From positions 1 through 51,586 of the forward strand of contig CALABN010000348.1 of assembly GCA_937885735.1 (NCBI GenBank): a stretch of DNA of 51,586 nt, given 5' to 3'. The DNA comes from an uncultured Bacteroidota bacterium (GTDB lineage Bacteria > Bacteroidota > Bacteroidia > Bacteroidales > SZUA-534). The notes under the pieces were generated by a model. That model saw nothing but the letters and a program-made list of their open reading frames with translations. It ran no database searches and had not been told where the DNA came from. Each line of letters starts with the position of its first letter. Position 1 is the first letter of the stretch. The translations under genes were made by a program, and so were the position numbers. Shown one piece after another: positions 1-10,700 of this stretch.

Positions 1-557
1 TTCCTTCTGCATCATTGGCCGATACAGCGTTCATGATGTTGATCTTCTTCCTGGTATCTACCACAATGGACACCGATGCCGGCATATCTCGTACATTGCC
101 TCAACCGGTTCCAAAAGACCAACAGAACGACGACCAAAAGATTAAGGAAAGAAACGTGTTTGTTGTCCTTATCAACCAATACGACCAGTTGCTGGTTGAA
201 GGCGAGCAATTGCACATTTCAGAACTTAAGAAAAAAGCAAAGGAATTTATTGCAAACCCTGCTGATGATCCTGAACTTCCTGAAAAATCAATGAAGGAAG
301 TGCCGTTCTTTGGCGAATATCCAGTTTCAAAACAGGTTATTTCACTTCAAAACGACCGCGGCACATCATACGGATTGTACATTCAAGTGCAAGACGAGTT
401 GGCCGCAGCATACAACGAATTAAGAAATGAGTTGTCACAAAGAAAGTGGAACAAAGCCTACGACGACTTGGACAAAGACCAACAGGATGCTATCAAGAAG
501 ATTTACCCAATGAGTATATCTGAAGCAGAACCTAAAAACTATGGAGGGAAAAAATAA
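1..557 (+). CDS. ExbD/TolR-family biopolymer transport protein (5' end cut off)
   Basis: The reading frame is already open at the left edge, so the true start lies outside the window; an internal TTG at 15 is not the start. ExbD proteins are inner-membrane components of TonB-ExbB-ExbD energy-transducing motors. The visible start, SLADTAFMMLIFFLVSTTM, is the end of the cytoplasmic tail plus the single membrane helix, with the conserved helix-entry Asp (in ADTAF) that carries protons. A periplasmic domain of about 160 residues follows, longer than in E. coli ExbD, as is common in Bacteroidota. The stop overlaps the start of a second ExbD by one base, so the two are co-translated and probably form a heteromeric motor with an ExbB upstream of the window. 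Confidence 0.9.
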   Translation, partial: PSASLADTAFMMLIFFLVSTTMDTDAGISRTLPQPVPKDQQNDDQKIKERNVFVVLINQYDQLLVEGEQLHISELKKKAKEFIANPADDPELPEKSMKEVPFFGEYPVSKQVISLQNDRGTSYGLYIQVQDELAAAYNELRNELSQRKWNKAYDDLDKDQQDAIKKIYPMSISEAEPKNYGGKK

Positions 558-1030
558 TGGGAAAATTTAGAGAAGGCGGAAAAAAAGAAGTTCCTGCAAT
601 TTCAACATCATCTCTTCCTGACGTAGTTTATATGTTGTTGTTCTTCTTCATGGTGTCAACAACCATGAAAGAGGTTGACCTAAAGGTAAATGTAAACGTT
701 CCACAGGCTTCTGAAATCAAGAAACTTGAAAAGAAGTCATTGGTTAGTTACATCTACATTGGCAAGCCAAAAGACAAGTTTACCAAAACTTATGGAACAG
801 AGCCTCGTATTCAACTGAACGACCAATTTGCTGATCCTAAGGACATTGCAAGCTACATTGAGTCGGAACGTGAGCAAAAAGACGAGAAGGAAGTTCCATT
901 GATGACAACATCTCTTAAGGTTGACGAGAATACCAAAATGGGTATTGTAACTGACGTAAAACAAGAATTGAGAAAGGTTAGCGCCTTGAAGATAAACTAT
1001 TCTACCAAGAAGGGTTTAAGACGCTACTAA
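557..1030 (+). CDS. ExbD/TolR-family biopolymer transport protein
   Basis: A 157-residue second ExbD copy. A short cytoplasmic N-terminus (residues 1-20) leads into one membrane helix (about 21-37) with the conserved Asp at residue 22 (LPDVVYMLLFFFMV), then a periplasmic domain. The same STTM motif closes the helix in both copies, which marks them as paralogues. The ATG overlaps the TAA of the preceding exbD by one base. Paired, dissimilar ExbD proteins behind ExbB are common in Bacteroidota. They usually energise TonB-dependent uptake or envelope maintenance; which motor this is cannot be decided without the upstream genes. A hairpin terminator follows 20 bases after the stop. Confidence 0.92.
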   Translation: MGKFREGGKKEVPAISTSSLPDVVYMLLFFFMVSTTMKEVDLKVNVNVPQASEIKKLEKKSLVSYIYIGKPKDKFTKTYGTEPRIQLNDQFADPKDIASYIESEREQKDEKEVPLMTTSLKVDENTKMGIVTDVKQELRKVSALKINYSTKKGLRRY

Positions 1031-1050
1031 TTTCAACATCTTCTAATACA

Positions 1051-1089
1051 AAGGATGGCTGCATTATATGTGCAACCATCCTTTTTTTT
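1051..1089 (+). terminator. Rho-independent terminator after exbD pair
   Basis: The stem AAGGATGG-TGCA pairs with TGCA-CCATCCTT with one C/A mismatch, and a run of T follows. It closes the exbD operon. Confidence 0.85.
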
Positions 1090-1096
1090 ACTAAAA

Positions 1097-1115
1097 GTGA
1101 GTTCTATAAATTCAC
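1097..1115. repeat. Short palindromic repeat with TTCTATAAATT core
   Basis: GTGAGTTCTATAAATTCAC is an almost perfect hairpin (GTGAGTT/AATTCAC, one G-T pair, loop CTATA). The same 11-base core with a different, also self-complementary, flank (GGGGA...TCCCC) occurs at 48167-48187, and the inverted core lies at 1270-1280. All three are intergenic. It may be a dispersed REP-like element; function unknown. Confidence 0.5.
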
Positions 1116-1294
1116 CGTTTGAAAAATAAAATAACAAATGGGCTATATGAACTTTTCGGCGCTTTTTGTTTTTTATCGTTATCTTTATGGGTGTCAGTCG
1201 TCAACAGTGCCCGCACTGTATTCTCCTTCCGTCCATAAATCTACCAAAATTCAAAAATCTCTCGAAATCAATTTATAGAACCCGCTTAAACAGA
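1116..1294 (+). other. Intergenic/leader region before lipoprotein gene
   Basis: No convincing gene. It holds a 16-base hairpin, ACAGTG-CCCG-CACTGT, at 1204-1219, a weak -7-like TATCTTTA near 1179-1186, and the inverted AATTTATAGAA core at 1270-1280. The frame upstream of the chosen lipoprotein start is open here but does not look like coding sequence. Confidence 0.4.
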
Positions 1295-1741
1295 ATGTCA
1301 ATAAAATCAATTATCGGAATAGGAATGCTGGCGGCAATGCTGCAAAGCTGCTGCGGATACAGAACACCTGAATTTGTCAACCTGGACAAAGTTGACGTAA
1401 AAGAGGTGTCAATGAAATATGTCACGGCGGATATTGAAGCAACCATTTACAATCCAGGACGACACGACATTACCATTGAATCGGCAGAACTCGACGTACT
1501 GTTTGCCGACAAAAATGCAGGCTTATTGACATTGCGTGACCAAAACACCATCAAAGCCAAAAGCCAAGCCAGATGCAACTTTGCCGTGAAAATCAGCACC
1601 AAAGAGGCACTGAAGGCTGGCATAACATCAATTGAAGAAATTGACAAAAACAAGTCCATAATCAGGCTTAAGGGCAAAGTGACAGGCAAATACTGGTTCT
1701 TTAGAAAGAAACTCAACGTTGACACCACATTGATACCATAA
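1295..1741 (+). CDS. LEA14-like (LEA type 2) lipoprotein
   Basis: The start was placed at ATG 1295, 43 codons into a longer open frame, because this gives a clean lipoprotein signal peptide (SIKSIIGIGMLAAMLQS) and lipobox LQS-C at about residue 17. The mature 130 residues have the pattern of LEA type 2/LEA14 domains (VKYVTADIEATIYNPG, then a hydrophobic strand and LKGKVTGKYWF), an Ig-like beta fold found in small envelope lipoproteins of Bacteroidota. The substrate or partner is unknown. The universal stress protein gene follows 34 bases later on the same strand with no terminator between, so the two may be co-transcribed. The fold assignment is by pattern only. Confidence 0.7.
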   Translation: MSIKSIIGIGMLAAMLQSCCGYRTPEFVNLDKVDVKEVSMKYVTADIEATIYNPGRHDITIESAELDVLFADKNAGLLTLRDQNTIKAKSQARCNFAVKISTKEALKAGITSIEEIDKNKSIIRLKGKVTGKYWFFRKKLNVDTTLIP

Positions 1742-1775
1742 TTAGTTTATTTTGGCAGAATAAATATCTACAACT

Positions 1776-2612
1776 ATGGATAAGTACATTTTAGTTCCCG
1801 TTGATTTCTCACCAAGCTCAATAAATGCAATGGAACACGCTGTTCTATATGCAAATGCGTTGGAATGCGATGTTAAAATGATAAACGTAAAACGCAAGAA
1901 TGCCGATTACGACCCATCCATAGCTTACAGCGACTACGATGAAGTATTGAAGTCAACTGCCATTGACAATTTCAAGAAAATAATAGCACACTTTAAGGGC
2001 AAGGTTAAGGGCCAAATAACATATTGCGTCCGTGACGGCCGTGTGTTTACCGAAGTCTGCAACCAGGCAAAATACGGTGATGCCCTTATGATAATAAGCG
2101 GCACCAACGGTGTATCAGGATTCAAGGAACAATGGGAAGGCAGCAATGCATTCAGAATTGTCAGCCACGCCACCTGCCCTGTAATTACAATTAAATACAA
2201 CTTCGTGCCAAAGACACCACGCCGCATTGTGGTTCCTATTGACAACACCGAACGCACAAGACTCAAAATACCTATTGTGGCTAACATTGCCAAATGCTTC
2301 GACGCGGAAATGATTCTTGTGGATTTGCGGACTGACACCAAATTTGCCACCGAAAAGAAAATGCAAGAGGCTATGAAGGCTGTGACAGTGTATCTTGACA
2401 GACACAAAGTCAAATACAGCAAAGACTACCTTCAGACAAAAAAAGCGAAAACGGCAAAATCTGTAATTGACTATGCTGTAGGCATTGATGCAGACCTAAT
2501 AGCTGCAACAAGTGAACGGCTTGACAACAGTTGGCAACAATTCTCCGTGTCAAACCCTCAAAAACTGGTAAACCACTCACCTATTCCTGTGATTACGATA
2601 AAGGTTGCATAA
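1776..2612 (+). CDS. Universal stress protein, tandem UspA domains
   Basis: A 278-residue cytoplasmic protein made of two UspA folds. The first (about 1-145) opens with YILVPVDFSPSSINAMEHA and ends in HATCPVITIK. The second (about 147-278) opens with RRIVVPIDNTERT and ends in HSPIPVITIK. The strand-1 (I/V)LVPVDFS and the terminal PV(I/V)TIK strand are family hallmarks. The ATP-binding G-2x-G-9x-G(S/T) motif is only partly recognisable: SGTNGVSGFKEQWEGSNA in domain 1, and it is degenerate in domain 2. Tandem Usps of this size are common in Bacteroidota and respond to stress or starvation; the molecular role is undefined. The gene converges on the SPOR gene 28 bases away. Confidence 0.9.
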   Translation: MDKYILVPVDFSPSSINAMEHAVLYANALECDVKMINVKRKNADYDPSIAYSDYDEVLKSTAIDNFKKIIAHFKGKVKGQITYCVRDGRVFTEVCNQAKYGDALMIISGTNGVSGFKEQWEGSNAFRIVSHATCPVITIKYNFVPKTPRRIVVPIDNTERTRLKIPIVANIAKCFDAEMILVDLRTDTKFATEKKMQEAMKAVTVYLDRHKVKYSKDYLQTKKAKTAKSVIDYAVGIDADLIAATSERLDNSWQQFSVSNPQKLVNHSPIPVITIKVA

Positions 2613-2640
2613 GAGGCATAACTGCTAAAGAGAACCTCAT

Positions 2641-3627
2641 TTATTTGGCCACTGTAAACAGCCAGGCATTGCCGTACTTTTCATTGGCACGAATGCGGCG
2701 AAGTTCGTGCAAGGCCTTTACCTTGTCGTCGAATTTGGCAAGCGACACTCTATAAAGATTGTCAGTGCAAATCACTTCAGATTCAAAACCCTCCTTCTCA
2801 AATGTTTTGGCGAGTTTGTCGGCATTTGACTTTTCGGCGTAACTGCCACCTATAATGTAGAATGTGCCCGATTGCGATTTTTGGTGACTGACAACGGCAT
2901 TCTCCTTAGAAACAGCCTCGTTATAGAACAATGCCGAACGCTTGTCAGTTGAAGATTCAATGGCATCCTCAACAGAAGATGCAGAGGCGTTGGCGCTATA
3001 AGAATCCTCAATGGATACGCTTGTGTTGACAGGTACTGGCGCCACACTTGCACTGTTGCTGAAATGCTGATTGAAAACAGGAATCAAGCCTATCAAAACT
3101 GCAACTGGCACCAATATTGCAGCATAACGCAGTATGGTCTTTGGTTCAATAGTTGGCATCCTTCTGATATTATCGTTATTAATAATTGCCTGTGGCTTCG
3201 TCTGGTAACTCAAAGGCGGAAACCTGAACGAGAACAATCCATAAGAATCCGTCAACAGGTTTTCAGTCAGTTGTGGATTGAAATTCAATGTACCATCATC
3301 GTTGTAGCGGAAAGTGCCTATGCCATCGAACTTCAACGTCTCTCCTTTTTCAAGCCTTATCCACGCATCCTCAACACTCTGCTTCACAAGTTGGTCCGCC
3401 TCCTCGTAGCTGATCCCCTTTTGACGCGAAAGGTAATTGATTAGCAGTCCGTCATTGTAAGAGAGATTGCTGTTGAACAGCAGTTTTTTTGACGGTGGCG
3501 AGAATGTGTTGCTCGATTCATCGTACACGGCATCGTTATAATTGGCGACAAAACCGCCAAATCCTGGCAGTATCACGCAATCGTGAATAAACAAAAGTCC
3601 TGTAATATAGTTGCTTAAATCGAGCAT
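2641..3627 (-). CDS. HU-CCDC81-like / SPOR domain membrane protein
   Basis: 328 residues from ATG 3627, chosen over an upstream start because the family begins with LSNYITGLLFIHDCVILPGFGGFVANY. Residues 1-125 match the paired HU-like CCDC81 modules seen in Bacteroidota proteins of this type (DGLLINYLS, GEXLKFDGIGTF). A single membrane helix follows (about 167-187, ILRYAAILVPVAVLIGLIPVF), then a low-complexity Ser/Ala periplasmic linker. The C-terminal SPOR domain (about 252-328, FYIIGGSYAEKSNADKLAK) normally binds denuded septal peptidoglycan glycans. The protein therefore links a cytoplasmic HU-like module to the cell wall, probably in division or chromosome-envelope organisation. It is transcribed alone. 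Confidence 0.88.
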   Translation of the reverse strand: MLDLSNYITGLLFIHDCVILPGFGGFVANYNDAVYDESSNTFSPPSKKLLFNSNLSYNDGLLINYLSRQKGISYEEADQLVKQSVEDAWIRLEKGETLKFDGIGTFRYNDDGTLNFNPQLTENLLTDSYGLFSFRFPPLSYQTKPQAIINNDNIRRMPTIEPKTILRYAAILVPVAVLIGLIPVFNQHFSNSASVAPVPVNTSVSIEDSYSANASASSVEDAIESSTDKRSALFYNEAVSKENAVVSHQKSQSGTFYIIGGSYAEKSNADKLAKTFEKEGFESEVICTDNLYRVSLAKFDDKVKALHELRRIRANEKYGNAWLFTVAK

Positions 3628-3720
3628 TTCAAAATAAACCAATAAACAAAAGTATGAAAATTCTTTCTGGTCTTGAAAATAATTGCCACTCAAAAAATTG
3701 ACATTCTGCCATTTTTAAGC

Positions 3721-3749
3721 AAAAAAAGGCGCAATGAAATGCGCCTTTT
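3721..3749 (-). terminator. Rho-independent terminator (barrel-protein gene)
   Basis: Stem GGCGCA/TGCGCC with a six-base loop. On the minus strand it is followed by a T run, just downstream of the stop at 3772. A/T tracts on both sides mean it could act in both directions. Confidence 0.85.
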
Positions 3750-3771
3750 TGCTTATTGACTGTAATTCATA

Positions 3772-4701
3772 CTATCTGAATTTGCGTTTAGAACGGTAGA
3801 ATGTAATGTGGTAATCCCAAATGACACCTGCAGAAAGGCCAACCGACATAAGGCTTGCCCTATCAATCTGGCTTGAACTCAACGTGCCATTGTATTTCTT
3901 GTCAGGTGAAAGAATCGGGTCAACGGTCTCCTTGTGCAGATTGCTCAAGCAGTAGCTGAAATAGACACTGGCAAATGCACGCAACGCCTTGTTGAATTTG
4001 TAACTCATTCCTCCCTCCAACAAAAGAGATACGTTGACGGAATTCACCTTGCTCTTTCCTTTTTCCTTGTCAGCCTCCATCTTTTCAAAACCGTGGTTTG
4101 CCATATCGTGGTATTCAACCTTGGTATATGGATAATAACCACGTGTCTCGTAATTACCATCAATCAGGCAATACTTTGTGCTTAATGGGAATCCCAACTT
4201 GAAACCTGCCTTTCCAATAACGTCGAACCTGTCATTAATAATCGGATATTGGCAGAATGCAGTAATTGGCACTTCCAACTGAAGAATATTCTGACGTTCT
4301 GAAAAATCGCTGTAATAAGTGCGGAATTCATAATCAAGAGGCTTGCCTGGCATTGCCAATGTATCGAGAGCATAACTGCTTTCCATTATGCTGTCGTATA
4401 TTACCCTTGACCTATATGATGACAAACCAACACCCGTGTTGACGCCCCAATTGTCATCTATCATAAATACGCATCCTGCATTGAAGCGGAATCCCATTCC
4501 CACCTTATGCTGACCATCGTGTGGCGAGAACTGAATGCTTTGAAGTCCACCGCCAAGGTCACCTGTGATATATCGAGGTATGAAATAATCGGCAATTTGT
4601 GCATTCACTCCCATTGGCAAAAAGAATGTTGCCAACGCTATTATCAGACTTGATAATTTGACTCTTCTCATAGTTCTATCAATAAAAGACTTATAATTCA
4701 T
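3772..4701 (-). CDS. Outer-membrane beta-barrel protein
   Basis: 309 residues with a signal peptide (VKLSSLIIALATFFLPMGVNAQ, cleavage after NAQ); the start could also be the Met at residue 11. The mature part alternates amphipathic strands with polar loops (GMGFRFNAGCVFMI, LQLEVPITAFCQYPI, SLLLEGGMSYKF, ASVYFSYCLSNL), as in small Bacteroidota outer-membrane barrels. It lacks an OmpA peptidoglycan-binding domain. It sits 12 bases downstream of the giant T9SS cargo gene on the same strand with no terminator between, so the pair is probably one operon; a role as surface partner of the giant protein is inference. The exact family is not recognised. Confidence 0.7.
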   Translation of the reverse strand: MNYKSFIDRTMRRVKLSSLIIALATFFLPMGVNAQIADYFIPRYITGDLGGGLQSIQFSPHDGQHKVGMGFRFNAGCVFMIDDNWGVNTGVGLSSYRSRVIYDSIMESSYALDTLAMPGKPLDYEFRTYYSDFSERQNILQLEVPITAFCQYPIINDRFDVIGKAGFKLGFPLSTKYCLIDGNYETRGYYPYTKVEYHDMANHGFEKMEADKEKGKSKVNSVNVSLLLEGGMSYKFNKALRAFASVYFSYCLSNLHKETVDPILSPDKKYNGTLSSSQIDRASLMSVGLSAGVIWDYHITFYRSKRKFR

Positions 4702-4713
4702 GTTTGCCAGATG

Positions 4714-7700
4714 TTACAGTTTAATGAATGGGATTGACTTGTTGTCGATTTTCACAATGTATAGACCTTGTGGAAGATTCAACAGATTGATGTCCTCGAC
4801 ATCGTTGTCGGTGATTTCACGCGAAAGCCAAACCTTGCCATTTTCATCGGTAATAATGATTGACTTGCCGACCTCAAGTGCACTGCCTTTTACAAGGACA
4901 CGCTCAACTGCAGGATTTGGATATACTGAAATTGAGACTTCAGGCTTTTTGCCGAAATCGCGCTCGCAAGAGCAAATCTCCTCGCCATCAGATGTGGTGG
5001 CAACCAAATAATACTTGCCAGTCAGGCCACCAACCTCGTTGTAGTATTCGGTGGTGTCAATCAAGGCATCGTTATGGTACCACTTATACGACTGGAACAT
5101 ATTGTCGGTATTGATAACAGAGACAACATCGTCCCACATTGTGGTAATCATATCTTTCTTGCGTATATACTTGATTTCCTTTGTCACTTCGGTGCCACCA
5201 AATGAACCTGTCACGGTAATTGTACCTGAGAACTTGGCATTGTCAGGCAAAGTGAATATAGTGCCAACTTGCGAAGGCTCTACAACTCCGTTCACCTTCC
5301 AAACAAACTTGACAGAATCGCTGACATTGGTCAATTCAACATACTTTTCATTCTCGCAAGTCTCAAATGATTCAGGTGCTGTAAACTCGACAATGCCTGC
5401 CCATATTGCATAGAATACGGCACCGTCGGCAGTCATAACGCCAAAGTCTGTTGTGACATCTCCATCAGCAGTTGCCGACCAACCCTTGAATTCATAGCAT
5501 TTGCGAGAAGGGTTGTCTACAGGTGCGACAATCTTTTCGCCAAGTACAACCTGCTGTGACATAAATGTCTTGCCACTGCCATCGTTCATATCCCAAACAA
5601 CAGTGAATTCGCCAGGTGCCCAAACAGCATAGAATGAGGTTCCGCCTGCAGTCATTATGCCAAAGTCAGTCAATGGCTCGCCATCGGCAGTTGAAGACCA
5701 TCCCTTGAAGATATACGAGCCGTGCTCTGGATTTCCTTCTGGTGCCACAAGTGTTGTGCTTACAGTTGCGTGTGTAGTAAAGAACACTTCGGCTGTTCCA
5801 TTGTTTGCATACCAAAGGGCATCGTAAAGGACATCTTCCCAAACAGCATAGAACTTTGTGCCTCCAACTGGCATTATGCCAAAGTCTGTTGTGACTTCGC
5901 CGTCTGCAGTTGCCGACCAACCCTTGAATGTGAAGTTGTCACGTGTTGGATTGGCTTCAGGTGCCGTCAATGTGCTGCTTACGCTTGCGTGCGTGGTGAA
6001 GAATATTTCGGCTGTGCCGTTGTTGGCATACCAGACTGCATCAAACATAAGGTTCTCCCAAACGGCGTAGAATGCAGTGTCATTGTCTGGCATTGTACCA
6101 AAGAGAGATGTTGTGTCACCATCGGTGGTTGCAGACCATCCATTGAATTGGTAATTCTCACGAGATGGAATATTCTTTGGTGCTGTAAGAACTGTGCCGT
6201 AATCAAGTGTGTCCGAATTGACAATTGCATCAGTACCGTCGTTAGCATACCAGTTGGCAACGTGCCTGTTGATTTCCCAAACGGCATAGAATGCTGTGTC
6301 TTTGTCTGGCATTGTGCCAAAACTTGTTTCGGCTGTGCCATCAACTTTAGCTGACCAGCCTACAAATGTGTAATGTTCCCTTGATGGCATGCTGTCAGGA
6401 ACTGGAATCACTGCATCATATTCAAGCGTATCAACATTGATTGTGTCGTTGGTGCCATTGTTTGCGTACCATACGGCAACGTGCTTGTTGAGTGCCCAAA
6501 CAGCATAGAATGCAGTGTCTTTGTCTGGCATTGTGCCAAACTCTGAAACGACGTCACCATCGGCAGTTGACGACCATCCCATAAAGGTATGGTGTTCAAA
6601 TGACGGGTCAGTTGCAGGTTTCTCGATGATATTGCCAAAATCAAAACTACTGCTGAAGAAGTTGGCACTAGTGCCATCGTTGAACTTCCAGTTGACAGTA
6701 TATGTGTTAACTGACCAAACGGCATAGAATGTGGTGTCGGCATCAGGCATTGTGGTTATTTCGACAGTGTCAGACACAGATGCGTCAGATGCAGAAGCCC
6801 AACCCTCAAAAGTATGACCCTTGCGAGTTGCTGTTGGCTTGACAATTTCCTTGCCGTAGTCAACGGCTCCACTTGTATATATCCCGCTCAGGTCACCACC
6901 ATTGGCATCCCAAGAAAGATTGTTGCTGTTGATTTGCCATTGAGCATAGAATGTCACTTTGTTGGCATTCATTGTGCCAAAGTCTGTTATGACAACACCG
7001 TCTTCGGTTTTCGACCAACCTAGGAATTGATAGTGCTCTCTTGTCGGGTCTGGTTCAATCTTGCTAATGGCATTGCCGTATGTTACATTGCTTGAGCCAT
7101 ATGGATTGCCAGTGCCATCATTCAGCAACCATTCAACCACATAGTCGTTAGCCACCCACAAGGCATAATACTTAACATCAGCGTCAGGCATTGTACTAGC
7201 AACGCTTGTTGGGGTGGTTAATGTTGCAGATTCGCCCCAACCTGCAAACTTGAAACCTGTTTTTGAATATTCCGTTGGTGCCACTATGGCTGTGCCATAA
7301 GCGACAGAACCACTTGTATAAGTGCCCCCCAACTCGCCACCATTGGCATCCCAAACAAGATTATGCTTGTTGGCCTCCCAGACGGCATAATATACAACGT
7401 CACTGTCAGGCATTGTGGTTATTTCAACAGTTTCGGTTGAACCGAGCGTTGTAGTCCAGCCCTTGAAAGTATAACCATAACGAGATGCCGAAGGTGCAGT
7501 AATAGTTGTACCATAAGTGACTGTGCCTTTTGTGTAGTTGCCACTTAATTCACCACTGTTGGCATTCCAGGTAAGAGTGTGCTGGTTGATTTTCCAAATT
7601 GCGAAGAATTCCTTGTCCTCGCCAGGCATTGTAAGCGGAATGTTTATGGTTGACGTTGCGGTAGCCGATTCACCCCAGCCAATAAATGTATAACCAGTAC

Positions 7701-10700
7701 GTGATGCATTAGGCTTGACAATGTCTGTGCCATAATCGACAGAACCAGAAGTGTAGCTTCCGCTCAAACTACCACCATTGGCATTCCAAGTAAGATTGTA
7801 TTTGTTTGGTATCCATTGAGCATAGAATGTGGCGCCTGCGGTAGTCATCTTGCCGAAATCGCCATTTGTGATGATTGCTCCATTTTTTGTCTTTGACCAA
7901 CCTGCGAATGTGTATTTGTCACGGTCAGGAACACCTGCAGGTGCCTCAATGTCTTCTCCGTAATTAAAGAAACTCGTAGGTTGTGGCGAGCCAGCATAGT
8001 TCCAATCCCAAATGACTTTATATTCGTTTACATCCCAAACATCATAGTAGGTCAAATCGGCATCTGGCATTTGAGTGGCAACAACAGTTGTATTGCCTCC
8101 ATTAGTCAATGACCAACCTTTGTGAGTATAGCCTTCACGGTTCAATTTAGGTTCGATGATAGTTGCTCCGAACATTACTGAGCCTTTTGTATACGATTCA
8201 CTTTCCAAAGTACCGTAACCTATTGACCAAGTAAGAATATGAATGTTACGCTTGTAATAGATTTCGACTACAGTAGTGCCGTCTTCCTTAATGGTTGCCT
8301 GTGAAAAATTCTGAGCAGTGAACCCTTCATAATTTTTGGCAGATGCGTTTGTCTGCAATCCCCAAATACCTGATCCATTATCAGTTGTGGTTGGTGTTGC
8401 AGGATAATTGCCATCAAGGCCCTCTTGATAGTGGTTGACAACATAAGACTTGTTGTCATTGTCAACAAAAATGGCATAATATATCACCGCAGATTCGACC
8501 GTTGCGTCTGTCAAAGTCAGTGCGCTTGTAGCACTGGCGTTAGTGTTCCAGCCAACAAAATGCTTGCCTGCTTCAGCCTTTTGGTCGGCTGGAATCTCCA
8601 ATGCAGAACCATATTTGTAATTGCCTGTTAAAACTGGTGCCGATCCATTGTACCACTTGACATCGTAACTGTTTCGAGTGTATTTAATATCTACAACGGT
8701 AGTCCCATCAGCCTTAATTATTTCTTGGCTGATAGTCTCTGGTGCAGTGAATCCGGTATATGTCTTTGCTGTTGCTTGTGTCTGCAAACCGACAGTGCCT
8801 GAACCGGTTTCGGTTTCCTCTGGGTCTGTAGGATATGTGCCGTCGAGATTTTGCTTGTAATGATTTACTGTGTATGACTTGCTGTCGTTTGTGGCAAAAA
8901 TAGCATAATAGGTTGCAGCGCCCTCAACTGTCTTGCCTCCTAAAGAAAGAGCCACAGTTGCATTGGCATCAGTGTTCCATCCTACAAAATGCTTGCCTGC
9001 CACAGCAGATGGATCGCTTGGTATCACCAATTCAGAACCATATTTGTAATTGCCTGCTAAAACTGGTGCCGATCCATTGTACCAATTGACATCGTAACTG
9101 TTACGGGTATAATTAATATCTACCACAGTGTTTCCATCTTCTGAAACGGTTCCCTGATTGATAGACGCAGGTGCGGTAAATCCGGTATATGTCTTTGCCG
9201 TTGCTTGTGTCTGCAAACCGAACACCTCCATAATGGTATCGGTGGCATATGGTGTTGTCGGATAATTGTTGTCATCAAGATTTTGCAGGAAGTGTCTTAC
9301 AACATAAGGCTTGCGGTCGTTTGTGGCAAAAATTGCGTAGAATGTGGTGTCTTTTCGCAAAAGGCTGTTCTCGTCAAATGTCACGGCAGTTGTTGCGTCG
9401 GGGTTTGGATTCCATCCGATGAAATGCTTGCCGGCATCAGGCGTAATTGTCACGTTTGGCATGGTCATTACCGTGCCGTACTTGTATGTTCCGTTGCTTA
9501 CAACCTCGCCTTTTGACTTCCAATTAACTGTATATGAATTACGTGTATAATATATCTTGACAATTATATTGGTGTTATCCAAAAGTTTTTGGTCAAAAGG
9601 CATTGGTGTAAAACCTTCGTAATTATTGGGTTCTGCTGTTGTATTGCATAATAAATACCCTTCGCATTTAACGCTTTCAGGTTCCAAGAAACCAGTGCCT
9701 TCAATATTTTGCTTATAGTGGTAAGTAAGGTAATCGTATTTCTTCGACTTTATATCTGACATAAATTGTCCGGTATCCCTTACAACGGCAAAACGATTCC
9801 AAATAGACGAATTGTTATATATATCGAAGGCATCTTTGGGAACGTACAAAATTACCTTTGTGTCACCAGAATACATTGAACTACTGAACGAACTAGTGGT
9901 GGCAGTTGGTGGCTGATTTGTACCAACCCTAATGAAACTAAGGCTTTGCATATATGCCATGTTGCCACTATTGCCTTCAATTACTGAAGTTATGTCGTTG
10001 CCTAAATCAAGACCCTGCAAATATTTATTATAATAAAATGCATGGACACCAACCTGCTTTGTACCATCGGCAACTTTGTAGAACAACCGTTTGTTACCAC
10101 GAGGATATGATATCAGTTTTGTTTTCGCCTTGTTATACAAGACTCCGCAAGTGTCGCTGCTATATGTGCCATTACCTTCATCTACATAATAATATTCCAA
10201 ATTTTCCAATGGATAAAGATATTCTCCATTGATAGAGTTTGCTGCCTTGTTTATGGAAAAAGTCTTTGTATTCGCATTGCTTTTAATTGTAGATACTGTG
10301 ATTGTAGTGGTTTTCTTCGGCATTACATAGTCTTTCAAGGTCACATCGGATCCGTAAATCACCATTGTCACTGTATCATCAGAATAAAAAACACCGTCGA
10401 TATTGACATATATGTTTTCTGCATTCTGGAATTTGACCGAATACTTGGTACTATGATAAGCGGTTGAAGCAATGTTGCCTGACTTTAACTTTGTGCAAAG
10501 TCCGTAGTCGATGTTTTTAATATATTGATGATTGTAAAATGCATAAGAGCCAATCTTATTGACATTTGCAGGGACGACAAATGTTTCTTGCTTATTGCAC
10601 TTAAAATAACGGCACAAAATGGTATCTGATCCAGAATAATTATATAAAGCACCGTCAATCAATTCAAACCATTTATTGTTTTCGTCAATTACAGGAAGGA

